From: Deltaproteobacteria bacterium
Lineage (GTDB): Bacteria > Desulfobacterota > Desulfarculia > Desulfarculales > Desulfarculaceae
NCBI GenBank assembly: GCA_020444165.1
Contig: JAHLLK010000054.1
Coordinates: forward strand, 1-40,669
Reading direction: 5' to 3'
Length of the DNA stretch: 40,669 nt
Positions 31,530 to 38,966 of the stretch are shown here, in pieces (position 1 is the stretch's first letter; each line of letters starts with the position of its first letter). Under the pieces are notes generated by a model. It saw only the letters and a list, made by a program, of their open reading frames with translations. It made no database searches and was not told the DNA's origin. Position numbers and translations under genes: made by a program.

Positions 31530-32317
31530 GTGAAGCGACCTGGACGACCGCCATTACCGAGGTGAAGCCCAATCAGCTCCGCCTGCGGGGTTACCGCCTG
31601 GACGAGCTGATGGGCCGGGTGTCTTTCACCGAGGTGATCCATCTGGCCCTTTTGGGCGAATTGCCGCCGCCGGACAAGGCCGCCCTGTTGAACGCCATCC
31701 TGGTGGCCTCCATCGACCACGGGGTGACCCCGCCTTCCTGCCTGGCCGCCCGTATCATCGCCTCCACCGGGGCGCCCTTGAACGCGGCCCTGGCCGGTGG
31801 GGTCTTGTCCATCAACCGCTTCCACGGCGGGGCGGTGCAAGGCGCCATGGAGCTGTTCCAACGGGCCGTGGCCCAGGGCCGGGAGGCGGGCGACGCGCCG
31901 GACCAGACCGCTGCGGTTCTGGTGGCGGAGTACCGGGCGGCCAAAAAGCGCCTGCCGGGCCTGGGCCACCGGGTGCACAACCAGGACCCCCGGAGCCTGA
32001 AGCTCATCGCCCTGGCCCGGGCCTCGGGCCTGGCCGGCGAGCACCTGACCATGGCCCTGGCCCTGGAGACCGCGGCGGTGAGCGCCCTGGCCAAGCGGCT
32101 GCCCCTGAACGTGGACGGGGCCATCGCGGCCCTGTTGTGCGACCTGGGCATCCCGGCTGGATTGGCCAACGCCTTCTTCATCATGGCCCGGGTGCCCGGT
32201 CTGGTGGCCCACATCATCGAGGAGCAGTCGCGCATGCGCCCCATGCGCCTCGTCGACAGCCGGGAACACGCCTATGACGGCGCTTCCCCCCGGGAGCTGC
32301 CCCCGGCCCAGTCCTGA
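31526..32317 (+). CDS. Citryl-CoA-lyase-like protein (citrate synthase fold)
   Basis: A 263-residue, short citrate-synthase-superfamily protein, about the size of the free-standing citryl-CoA lyase of Hydrogenobacter. Active-site positions are recognisable: His in NRFHGGAVQ, His in GLGHRVHNQDPR and Asp in NVDGAIAALL. It would cleave a 3-carboxy-3-hydroxyacyl-CoA into acyl-CoA and a 2-oxoacid, or do the reverse. Order after SucC-like and SucD-like genes is the same as domain order in ATP-citrate lyase. Citryl-CoA is one possible substrate; citramalyl-CoA or malyl-CoA are others. The ATG overlaps the previous stop (ATGA). Confidence 0.88.
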   Translation: MSEATWTTAITEVKPNQLRLRGYRLDELMGRVSFTEVIHLALLGELPPPDKAALLNAILVASIDHGVTPPSCLAARIIASTGAPLNAALAGGVLSINRFHGGAVQGAMELFQRAVAQGREAGDAPDQTAAVLVAEYRAAKKRLPGLGHRVHNQDPRSLKLIALARASGLAGEHLTMALALETAAVSALAKRLPLNVDGAIAALLCDLGIPAGLANAFFIMARVPGLVAHIIEEQSRMRPMRLVDSREHAYDGASPRELPPAQS

Positions 32318-32341
32318 AGGGAGCCCGCGAAAGAGGCCAAC

Positions 32342-32749
32342 ATGCTGGTGATCAAGCAAAACCAAACCCCCACCCGCCAGGCGGCCCGGCGCCTCGGCGC
32401 CCTCTCCGGCCTGGAGGTGGCCCTGTGCATGCAGTGCGGAGCCTGCGCCGGGGCTTGTCCCCTGGTGGGGCACATGGACCACAACCCCCGCCAGATCATG
32501 CGCCAGTTGCAACTGGGCCTGGGCGAGACCCTGGTCGGTTGCCGGGCGCCGTGGGTCTGCGCCACCTGTGACACCTGCAACGTGGTGTGCCCCCGGGGGC
32601 TGGACGTGCCCCGGGTGATGGAGGCGCTCCGGGTGGCGCGGCTCCGGGCGGAGCCGGACGCGGTGCATCCCGGCGGCTTCGCCCGGGAGGAGCTGAGCCA
32701 GAGCCCCACCATCGCCCTGGTGGCGGCCTTCCGCAAGGTAACGGGATAG
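32342..32749 (+). CDS. HdrC-like 4Fe-4S protein
   Basis: A 135-residue protein with two 4Fe-4S motifs: CMQCGACAGACP near residue 29 and CATCDTCNVVCPRG near 77, separated by NPRQIMRQLQLGL, as in heterodisulfide reductase subunit C. It lacks membrane segments and should be cytoplasmic. HdrC relays electrons to the HdrB catalytic subunit, encoded seven bases downstream. There is no HdrA in the window, so the electron source is more likely the FAD/iron-sulfur pair at 25198-27541 or a ferredoxin. GGGAGCCCGCGAAAGAGGCCAAC precedes the ATG. Confidence 0.9.
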   Translation: MLVIKQNQTPTRQAARRLGALSGLEVALCMQCGACAGACPLVGHMDHNPRQIMRQLQLGLGETLVGCRAPWVCATCDTCNVVCPRGLDVPRVMEALRVARLRAEPDAVHPGGFAREELSQSPTIALVAAFRKVTG

Positions 32750-32756
32750 GTGAAGC

Positions 32757-33626
32757 ATGAAGGTTAGTTATTATCCCGGTTGCACCCTCAAGTCCCAAGC
32801 CCGCCCCCTGGAGGAGGCGGCCCGGGCCGCAATGGCCCGCCTGGGGGTGGAGCTGGCCGAGCTGCCCCGCTGGAACTGCTGCGGGGTGGTGCATCCCCTG
32901 GCCGCGGACGAGCTGATGGGCCATGTGGCCGCGGTGCGGAACCTCGTCCGGGCCCAGGAGGCGGGGGACGGGCCTTTGGTCACCCTGTGCGCCATGTGCT
33001 ACAACACCCTGGCCCGGGCCAACCGCCTGATGCGGGAACAGCCGGACAAGCTGGCCGTGCTGAACTCCTTCATGGACGAGGAGCCGGACTACCAGGGCGG
33101 GGTGAGGGTGGAGCATCTACTGGGCTTTTTGGCCCGGGAGGTGGGCTGGGAGGCCGTGGCCCGCCAGGTGCGGCGGCCCTTGACCGGCTGGCGGGTGGCC
33201 GCCTATTACGGCTGCAAATTGCAACGCCCCCGGGAGGTGGCCGTGGAGCCGCCGGGCAGCTTCCAGCTTTTGGGCGGACTGCTTCGCGCCCTGGGGGCCA
33301 CGGTGGTGAACTTCCCGGCCACCGACCTCTGCTGCGGGTCCTACCAGGTGCTGGCCGAACCGGCCCTGGCCCGGGAGCTGAGTTCGCGCATCCTGACCCG
33401 GGCCGGCGAGGCTGGGGCCGAGCTTTTGGCCCTTTCCTGTCCCCTTTGCCATTACAACCTCAGCCGCGCCGCGGCCACGGGAGATCCTGCTGGCGCGCGG
33501 CCGGTGTACTTCACCGAACTGCTGGCCTGGGCTTTTGGCGAAAAGGAGGCTCTGGAAGCCTCCTGGCGGCCGGGCCCGGCAAGAGAGGAGGGCGGGCATG
33601 GCCGCAGCGCGGACAGCCCAGCTTGA
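32757..33626 (+). CDS. HdrB-like protein with two CCG domains
   Basis: A 289-residue protein with two full cysteine-rich CCG motifs. The first is Cys9, Cys41-Cys42, Cys78, Cys81 (spacings 31, 35 and 2) and the second is Cys153, Cys192-Cys193, Cys228, Cys231 (38, 34 and 2). These are the ligands of the non-cubane 4Fe-4S clusters of heterodisulfide reductase HdrB, so a thiol/disulfide or hydride-like electron step is likely. The last 29 bases overlap the start of the ferredoxin gene. In methanogen thiol:fumarate reductase an equivalent CCG region is part of TfrB; here it is a separate chain. Confidence 0.92.
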   Translation: MKVSYYPGCTLKSQARPLEEAARAAMARLGVELAELPRWNCCGVVHPLAADELMGHVAAVRNLVRAQEAGDGPLVTLCAMCYNTLARANRLMREQPDKLAVLNSFMDEEPDYQGGVRVEHLLGFLAREVGWEAVARQVRRPLTGWRVAAYYGCKLQRPREVAVEPPGSFQLLGGLLRALGATVVNFPATDLCCGSYQVLAEPALARELSSRILTRAGEAGAELLALSCPLCHYNLSRAAATGDPAGARPVYFTELLAWAFGEKEALEASWRPGPAREEGGHGRSADSPA

Positions 33627-33945
33627 GGAGGGGAGGGCCGCCGAGCCCTCCGGCCAAGCCATCCGCGGCGGGCGCTGGAGCCTGTTTCCGGCCTGGTGCA
33701 AAGCTTGCGGCAACTGCCTGGCTTTTTGTCCCCGCCGGGCCCTGCGGGCGGACCAGTGGGGGCGGCCCTGCCTGCCCGACCCCGGGCGCTGCACCGGCTG
33801 CGGGCTCTGCGAAATGCTGTGCCCGGACTTCGCCATTACGGTGGGCGAGGCCGCGCCGCGGCGAGAGGATACGGATGCCGGGTCGCCGGGGGCTTGGAGC
33901 CCCGAGCGCCTGGCGCAGGCGGCCGAAGGCCGGGAGGAGAGCTAG
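33598..33945 (+). CDS. korD: Ferredoxin subunit of 2-oxoacid oxidoreductase (KorD/OorD-like)
   Basis: A 115-residue protein with two 4Fe-4S motifs, WCKACGNCLAFCP and RCTGCGLCEMLCP, of the KorD/OorD delta-subunit type. It precedes the alpha, beta and gamma genes in the order D-A-B-C known for 2-oxoglutarate:acceptor oxidoreductases. ATG 33598 follows AGAGAGGAGGG inside the 3' end of the HdrB-like gene; an earlier in-frame Met at 33535 is inside that gene and less likely. It passes electrons from the thiamine-diphosphate centre to soluble ferredoxin, or the reverse. The symbol names the family and does not imply 2-oxoglutarate specificity. Confidence 0.9.
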   Translation: MAAARTAQLEEGRAAEPSGQAIRGGRWSLFPAWCKACGNCLAFCPRRALRADQWGRPCLPDPGRCTGCGLCEMLCPDFAITVGEAAPRREDTDAGSPGAWSPERLAQAAEGREES

Positions 33946-33948
33946 GTC

Positions 33949-35148
33949 ATGTCCGGTCTGCCAGCCAGCCAAACCATCCCGGCCCCGGCCCCCCGCCGCG
34001 CCCCGCGCCGCAGCGCGGCCGGCCGCTACCGCCTGTTGCAGGGCAACGAGGCCGCCAGCCTGGGGGCCCTGGCCGCGGGCTGCAATTTCTTCGCCGGCTA
34101 TCCCATCACCCCGGCCAGCGAAATCACCGAATTCATGAGCCGGGAGCTGCCGGCCCGGGGGCATCCCTTCATCCAGATGGAGGACGAAATCGCCTCCCTG
34201 GGGACCTGCATCGGCGCCTCCCTGGCCGGGCGCAAGGCCCTGACCGCCACCAGCGGGCCGGGCTTCAGCCTGATGCAGGAGAACCTGGGCTACGCCTGCC
34301 TGGCCGAGGTGCCCCTGGTGGTGGTCAACGTGATGCGCGGCGGGCCCTCCACCGGCCTGCCCACCAACGTGGCCCAGGGCGACGTGCAGCAGGCCCGCTG
34401 GGGCACCCACGGCGATCACCCGGCCATTGTGTTCTGCCCGGCCACCGTGGCCGAGTGCTTCGAGCTGATGGTCCTGGCCTTCAACACGGCCGAGCGTTTC
34501 CGCACCCCGGTGATCTTCCTGGCCGACGAGATGGTGGCCCACATGCGGGAGAAGGTGGCCCTGCCCGCAGCGGACGAGCTGGAGATCCTCGAGCGCCGCC
34601 GGCCCACCGTGCCGCCGGATTGGTACGTGCCTTACAAGACCGACGGCAGTCTGGTGCCGCGGCTGGCCGACCTGGGCCAGGGCTACCGTTATCACGTGAC
34701 CGGGCTGGTGCACGACGAGCGGGGCTTCCCCACCCGGCGGGCCGACGAGGTGGCGCCGTTCTATGCCCGGCTCTTCGGCAAGATCAGCCGCCACTTCGCC
34801 GACCTGATGCGGGTGAAGGAGTTCCAGGTTGCCGACGCCGAGTACCTTCTCATCGCCTACGGCTGCACGGCGCGGGCGGCCCAGGCCGCGGTGCGCCTGG
34901 GGCGGGAGCGGGGGTTGAAGCTCGGCTGCCTGCAGCTTTTGACCCTGTGGCCCTTTCCCCGCCAGGCCGTGGAAGAGGCCCTGGCCGGCAAGAAGGCCGC
35001 CCTGGTGCCCGAGCTGAACCTGGGCCAACTGAGCCGCGAGGTGAAGCGGGTGAACGACGGGCGCACCAGCGTGTATCGCCACGGCAAGATGAACGGTTCC
35101 ATGATCACACCCGAAGAACTGCTGCAACGCTTGAAGGAGGTGGCCTGA
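33949..35148 (+). CDS. korA: 2-oxoacid:ferredoxin oxidoreductase alpha subunit
   Basis: A 399-residue alpha subunit. Typical features are QGNEAASLGALAAGCNFFAGYPITPASEI, QMEDEIASLG, TSGPGFSLMQE and the VVVNVMRGGPSTGLPT segment that contributes to the thiamine pyrophosphate site. The family oxidatively decarboxylates a 2-oxoacid to acyl-CoA and CO2, or carboxylates acyl-CoA using reduced ferredoxin. Subunit sizes match 2-oxoglutarate or branched-chain enzymes rather than single-chain pyruvate enzymes; the substrate remains open. The gene starts three bases after the ferredoxin gene and its last base is shared with the beta gene start. Confidence 0.93.
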   Translation: MSGLPASQTIPAPAPRRAPRRSAAGRYRLLQGNEAASLGALAAGCNFFAGYPITPASEITEFMSRELPARGHPFIQMEDEIASLGTCIGASLAGRKALTATSGPGFSLMQENLGYACLAEVPLVVVNVMRGGPSTGLPTNVAQGDVQQARWGTHGDHPAIVFCPATVAECFELMVLAFNTAERFRTPVIFLADEMVAHMREKVALPAADELEILERRRPTVPPDWYVPYKTDGSLVPRLADLGQGYRYHVTGLVHDERGFPTRRADEVAPFYARLFGKISRHFADLMRVKEFQVADAEYLLIAYGCTARAAQAAVRLGRERGLKLGCLQLLTLWPFPRQAVEEALAGKKAALVPELNLGQLSREVKRVNDGRTSVYRHGKMNGSMITPEELLQRLKEVA

Positions 35149-35990
35149 TGCCCCCCACCCGGCGCGGCCTGGTGCACGGCTGGCTGCGGCACGACAAGAA
35201 GTTCCCCCACGTGTGGTGCCCCGGCTGCGGCTTGGGCATCCTGTTGGGGTCCCTGGTGCGGGCCCTGGCCCGGAGCGGCCTGGACAAGAACCAGGTGGTC
35301 CTGGTGTCGGGCATCGGCTGCTCAGGCCGGCTGCCGGTGTACGTGGACGTGGGCAGCGTACACACCACCCACGGCCGGGCCCTCACCTTTGCCACCGGCA
35401 TCAAGCTGGCCAACCCGGAACTCCGGGTGATCGTGGTCATGGGCGACGGCGACGCCACGGCCATCGGCGGCAACCACCTGATCCACGCCGCCCGCCGCAA
35501 CCTGGAACTGACCGCCATCATCGTCAACAACCTGAACTACGGCATGACCGGGGGGCAGTACAGCCCTACCACGCCCCTGGGCGCCCGGGCCGCCACCGCG
35601 CCGTTCGGCCACCTGGAAGCGCCCTTTGACCTCGGCGCCCTCACCGCCACGGCCGGGGCCTCTTTCGTGGCCCGGGGCACGGTGTACCACGTGACCCAAC
35701 TGGACAACCTCTTGGCCCAGGCCGTGGCCCACGCCGGCTTCGGGGTGGTGGAGGTGCTCTCGCCCTGCCACACCAACTACGGCCGCCAGAACCGCCTGGG
35801 CTCCCAGGTGGAAATGATGCTGGACTACAAGAAACGGGGCGTGCGCCTGGAGCGCTGGGCCCAGCTCAGCCCGGCCCAGCGGGAGGGCAAGATCGCCTTG
35901 GGAGTGCTGATGGACCGGGAGCGGCCCTCCTATTTGGAGGGTTACGCCCAGGTTTGCGCCAAGGCCCAACAGATGCGAATGGGGGGTTAG
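35148..35990 (+). CDS. korB: 2-oxoacid:ferredoxin oxidoreductase beta subunit
   Basis: A 280-residue beta subunit. The thiamine diphosphate site is seen in WCPGCGLGI, GIGCSGRLP, MGDGDATAIGGNH and NNLNYGMTGGQ. The C-terminal VEVLSPCHTNYG segment is also typical. It forms the catalytic core with the alpha subunit. ATG 35148 overlaps the alpha-subunit stop (TGATG). The first codons follow GGAGGTGGCC. No insertion or truncation is seen. Confidence 0.94.
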   Translation: MPPTRRGLVHGWLRHDKKFPHVWCPGCGLGILLGSLVRALARSGLDKNQVVLVSGIGCSGRLPVYVDVGSVHTTHGRALTFATGIKLANPELRVIVVMGDGDATAIGGNHLIHAARRNLELTAIIVNNLNYGMTGGQYSPTTPLGARAATAPFGHLEAPFDLGALTATAGASFVARGTVYHVTQLDNLLAQAVAHAGFGVVEVLSPCHTNYGRQNRLGSQVEMMLDYKKRGVRLERWAQLSPAQREGKIALGVLMDRERPSYLEGYAQVCAKAQQMRMGG

Positions 35991-35992
35991 AC

Positions 35993-36643
35993 ATGGCGCG
36001 CAAGCGGGCGGAAACCCGGGCGGCCACCCCGGCCCCGGCCCCGGCCCCGGCCCCGGCCACGCGGCTGGAGGTGCGGCTGGCCGGCAGCGGCGGTCAGGGC
36101 CTGATCCTGGCCGGGCTGGTGTTGGCCGAAGCGGCCGGGCTCTACGAGGGCCGGGAGGTGGCCATGGCCCAATCCTATGGCCCCGAGGCCCGGGGCGGGG
36201 CCAGCAAGGCCGAGGTGATCCTGAGCGACGCGGCCATTGATTATCCCCTGTGCACCCGGGTGGACTTGCTCCTGGCCCTGACCCAGGAGGCGGTGGAGGC
36301 CTATGCCTGGGACCTTAAGCCCTCGGCCTGGGTGGTGGTGGACCGCGACCTGGTGAGCCATCCCCCCACCAGCCGGGCCATCGGCCTGCCCTTCACCGCC
36401 ACGGCGCGGGAGAAATTGGGCAAGGTCATGGTGGCCAACGTGGTGGCCCTGGGGGCGCTCAGCCGCCTGCCGGGGGTGGTGGGCCGCCGGGCCTTGGAGA
36501 AAGCCCTTTTGGCCCGGGTGCCGGCCGGCACCCAGGAGCTGAACAAAAAGGCCCTGCGGCTGGGGATGGGGCTGATGGACGCTTATGCCGCCCGGGCCGT
36601 AACGGCCGCCGGCGGCGAGGAACCCAGCGAAGAAGATGTCTAG
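35993..36643 (+). CDS. korC: 2-oxoacid:ferredoxin oxidoreductase gamma subunit
   Basis: A 216-residue gamma subunit with the family signature VRLAGSGGQGLILAGLVLAEAAGLYEG and AQSYGPEARGGASKAEVILSD. It carries an extra N-terminal tail (residues 1-23) with an Ala-Pro repeat encoded by tandem CCCCGG hexamers at about 36027-36058. The repeat may be length-variable. The start at ATG 35993 lies two bases after the beta gene stop. The subunit completes the DABC set. It is followed, after 38 bases, by an aldehyde dehydrogenase. Confidence 0.92.
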   Translation: MARKRAETRAATPAPAPAPAPATRLEVRLAGSGGQGLILAGLVLAEAAGLYEGREVAMAQSYGPEARGGASKAEVILSDAAIDYPLCTRVDLLLALTQEAVEAYAWDLKPSAWVVVDRDLVSHPPTSRAIGLPFTATAREKLGKVMVANVVALGALSRLPGVVGRRALEKALLARVPAGTQELNKKALRLGMGLMDAYAARAVTAAGGEEPSEEDV

Positions 36644-36681
36644 ACCCGGGATTTAAAGCCGGGCAGGGAGGGGAGAGGGAC

Positions 36682-38127
36682 ATGGACACCAGCTATCCCG
36701 AGCTGCAATTTTACATTGGCGGGCAATGGGTTGACCGGGAGGACCGTCAGACCTACCCGGTGATCAACCCGGCCACCGAGGAGGTGCTGGGCGAGCTGCC
36801 CCGGGCCACCCCGGCGGACGTGGCCGCGGCCATCGAAGCCGCCCGGCGGGGCTTCGAGGTGTGGCGCAAGGTCTCCGGCCTGGAGCGGGGGCGCCTTCTG
36901 CGCCGCACGGCCGAGCTGTTGCGCCAGAAGTACGACCGCCTGGCCACCCTCATCACCCTGGAGATGGGCAAGCCGATCCGCGACTCCCGGGCGGAGGTGG
37001 ACACGGCCATCGGCATGTTCGAGTGGTTCGCCGAGGAGGCCCGGCGGGGCTACGGCCGGCTGATTCCCCCCCGGGCCGGGGGCTTTCGCGAGATGGTGGT
37101 GTGGGAGCCGGTGGGCCCGGTGGCCGGCTTTTCCGGCTGGAACGCCGCGGCCATCACCCCTGCCCGCAAGATCAGCGGAGCCCTGGCCGCGGGCTGCTCC
37201 CTGGTGCTGAAGCCCTCCCGGGAGACCCCGGCCTCGGCCCTGGTGGTGGCCCAGGCCGTGGTGGAGGCGGGCGTACCCGCAGGCGTGCTCAACGTGATCT
37301 TCGGCGATTCCGGCCGCATCTCCCAAGAGCTGCTGGAATCGCCGGTGATCCGCAAGATCACCTTTACCGGGGCCACCTCGGTGGGCAAGCGGCTCTCCAG
37401 CTTGGCCGTGCAGAGCATGAAACGCATGACCATGGAATTGGGCGGCCACGCCCCGGTGGTGATCTTCCCGGACGTGGACCCGGCCAAGGTGGCCGCCTCG
37501 GCCGTGGCCGCCAAGTTCCGCAGCGCCGGCCAGATCTGCACCTCGCCTACCCGCTTCTTCATCCACCAGGACATCTACCTGCCCTTTGTGGACGCCTTTG
37601 CGGCCGAAGCCCGGAAGCTGCCCATCGGCAACGGGCTGGAGGAGCACGTGCGCATGGGCCCGGTGGCCAACCTGCCCCGCCTGGAGGCCATGGAGCGCCT
37701 GGTGCAGGACGCCCGGGAGCGGGGGGTGGCCATCGCCACCGGCGGGAGGCGGATCGGGGAGCGGGGCTATTTCTTCGAGCCGACCCTGTTGGTGGACTTC
37801 CCCGATGACTGCCTGGCCGCCACTCAGGAGCCTTTCGGCCCCCTGGCCCTGGCCAGGAGCTTCCGCACCTTTGACGAGGCGGTGGCCCTGGCCAACCACC
37901 TGCCGGTGGGCCTGGCCTCCTACGCCTTCACCAAGGACCTGGCCACGGCCACGGCCATTGGCGACGCCATCGACTGCGGGAATGTGGCCATCAACCACTG
38001 GCGGGTGTCCCTGCCCGAGACGCCGTTCGGCGGGGTGAAGGACAGCGGCCTGGGCCTGGAGGGCGGCATCGAGGGTCTGCAATCATTCCAGAAGTTGAAG
38101 TTCATCAGCCAGGCATCTGGGAGCTGA
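36682..38127 (+). CDS. NAD(P)-dependent aldehyde dehydrogenase (succinate-semialdehyde-like)
   Basis: A 481-residue aldehyde dehydrogenase of normal length. The NAD-site FTGATSVGKRL, the general-base MELGGHAPV Glu, and the nucleophile Cys286 in GQICTSPTRF are all present. EPFGPLAL and the terminal PFGGVKDSGLG are typical of GabD-type enzymes. It would oxidise an aldehyde, possibly a semialdehyde, to the acid. GGGAGGGGAGAGGGAC precedes the ATG. It is the last gene of the long operon, 34 bases before a strong terminator. It may act with the iron alcohol dehydrogenase at 20567. Confidence 0.93.
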   Translation: MDTSYPELQFYIGGQWVDREDRQTYPVINPATEEVLGELPRATPADVAAAIEAARRGFEVWRKVSGLERGRLLRRTAELLRQKYDRLATLITLEMGKPIRDSRAEVDTAIGMFEWFAEEARRGYGRLIPPRAGGFREMVVWEPVGPVAGFSGWNAAAITPARKISGALAAGCSLVLKPSRETPASALVVAQAVVEAGVPAGVLNVIFGDSGRISQELLESPVIRKITFTGATSVGKRLSSLAVQSMKRMTMELGGHAPVVIFPDVDPAKVAASAVAAKFRSAGQICTSPTRFFIHQDIYLPFVDAFAAEARKLPIGNGLEEHVRMGPVANLPRLEAMERLVQDARERGVAIATGGRRIGERGYFFEPTLLVDFPDDCLAATQEPFGPLALARSFRTFDEAVALANHLPVGLASYAFTKDLATATAIGDAIDCGNVAINHWRVSLPETPFGGVKDSGLGLEGGIEGLQSFQKLKFISQASGS

Positions 38128-38160
38128 GCCGGCGCCTCGCCTGGGAGCGCAACCACCAGG

Positions 38161-38205
38161 CCGTGGCCGGGGGCGGGAGGGTCTCCCCCGGCCACGGTTT
38201 TTTTT
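38161..38205 (+). terminator. Strong intrinsic terminator ending the long catabolic operon
   Basis: A perfect 13-bp GC-rich stem (38161-38173 with 38185-38197, loop 11 bases) is followed immediately by eight T residues (38198-38205). It is the clearest intrinsic terminator in the window and lies 33 bases after the aldehyde dehydrogenase stop. Confidence 0.93.
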
Positions 38206-38313
38206 CGGCGGGCCGCGGTCGCCTGCCCGGAGCACAGACATCTCCCGGGGGCCTGGCCGGTCCCGCGGCGCCGGCCCCTGGCCGGGAAAAGCAGCGCTCC
38301 CTGGGGGCGCCAG

Positions 38314-38472
38314 CTACTTCTGCTTGGTGGCGCAGGCGTTGCAGAGGTAGTTCTGGTCCAGACAGCTCTTGCAGTGCATCTTGTGGCAGTCCCGGCATTC
38401 GGCCATGCTGGTGCGCCAATCGCCTTCGTGCTCCTCACCGCAAGCCGCGCAGTTGAAAGTCTTCTCAGCCAT
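38314..38472 (-). CDS. Small Cys-rich zinc-binding protein (52 aa)
   Basis: This 52-residue frame carries four CxxC pairs: Cys8/Cys11, Cys26/Cys29, Cys34/Cys37 and Cys44/Cys47, plus His15, His30 and His33. That suits two structural zinc sites in a cross-brace or B-box-like mini-domain. AAAAGGAGAG sits a few bases upstream of its ATG on the - strand. The regular Cys spacing and good ribosome binding site make it convincing despite its size. Its function is unknown. It faces the operon terminator across about 110 bases and is not part of that operon. Confidence 0.8.
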   Translation of the reverse strand: MAEKTFNCAACGEEHEGDWRTSMAECRDCHKMHCKSCLDQNYLCNACATKQK

Positions 38473-38966
38473 GCTGCTCTCCTTTTCGCTGGGAAGTTAA
38501 GGTGGGTAGCCGTTCTTTCCCTGAACCCCGGGATGTGCGAGCGGATTGGGATATCCGGGTCTGACCGCCAAGGGAAGAGACAAGCCGGGCAGGGGCGGCC
38601 GCGCCGGGAAGCCCTCCCGGAGGGGGCCTTCTCTCTTCACGGTGAGCCCTTCCGTCCGCCAGGGGAATATGCAATGGGTACTAATTCCTGGGGCGAATAG
38701 GGCTTGCGCGGGACTAAGCCAGAGGCTTAGGGGGGAGGGCTGGGGCCGGCAAAGGCCGCGACCGACGGCGAAGTATGGCAGGGTAGGGTGGGGCCAGCAA
38801 TTGCCTTGCGTCGGAGTGGAAACGCGATTTACAAATTTGTTTAAGCTGCTAAACCATGGAGACCTGCTTCGGAGGGGACCAATATTTGCAGCAACGGCCG
38901 GCAACGAGCTGATCAAGTCTGGGCCAACCGCTCCCCGGCCCATGTCCGGGGAGCGGCGGCTTGGTT
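38473..38966. other. Non-coding gap with no credible gene
   Basis: Nearly 500 bases lie between two small - strand genes. Open frames here have random-looking composition and no ribosome binding sites. The later part becomes AT-rich and contains the 10-base palindrome ACAAATTTGT (38832-38841) and GTTTA/TAAAC arms nearby, which could belong to the promoter of the 52-aa gene. A small regulatory RNA cannot be excluded. Confidence 0.4.
38928..38956 (-). terminator. Hairpin downstream of the 66-aa gene
   Basis: Perfect 11-bp arms (38928-38938 and 38946-38956) enclose a 7-base loop just past the stop of the - strand 66-aa gene. The T-run on that strand is weak, so termination efficiency is uncertain. 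Confidence 0.5.

Noticed and set aside
33511..35127. 538-codon - strand open frame opposite the kor genes
   Set aside because: Composition typical of an antisense frame; korD and korA motifs on the + strand are decisive.
25198..36643. A complete autotrophic reductive TCA cycle encoded in this cluster
   Set aside because: Malate dehydrogenase, aconitase and isocitrate dehydrogenase are not in the window and fumarase residues are changed, so only resemblance can be claimed.
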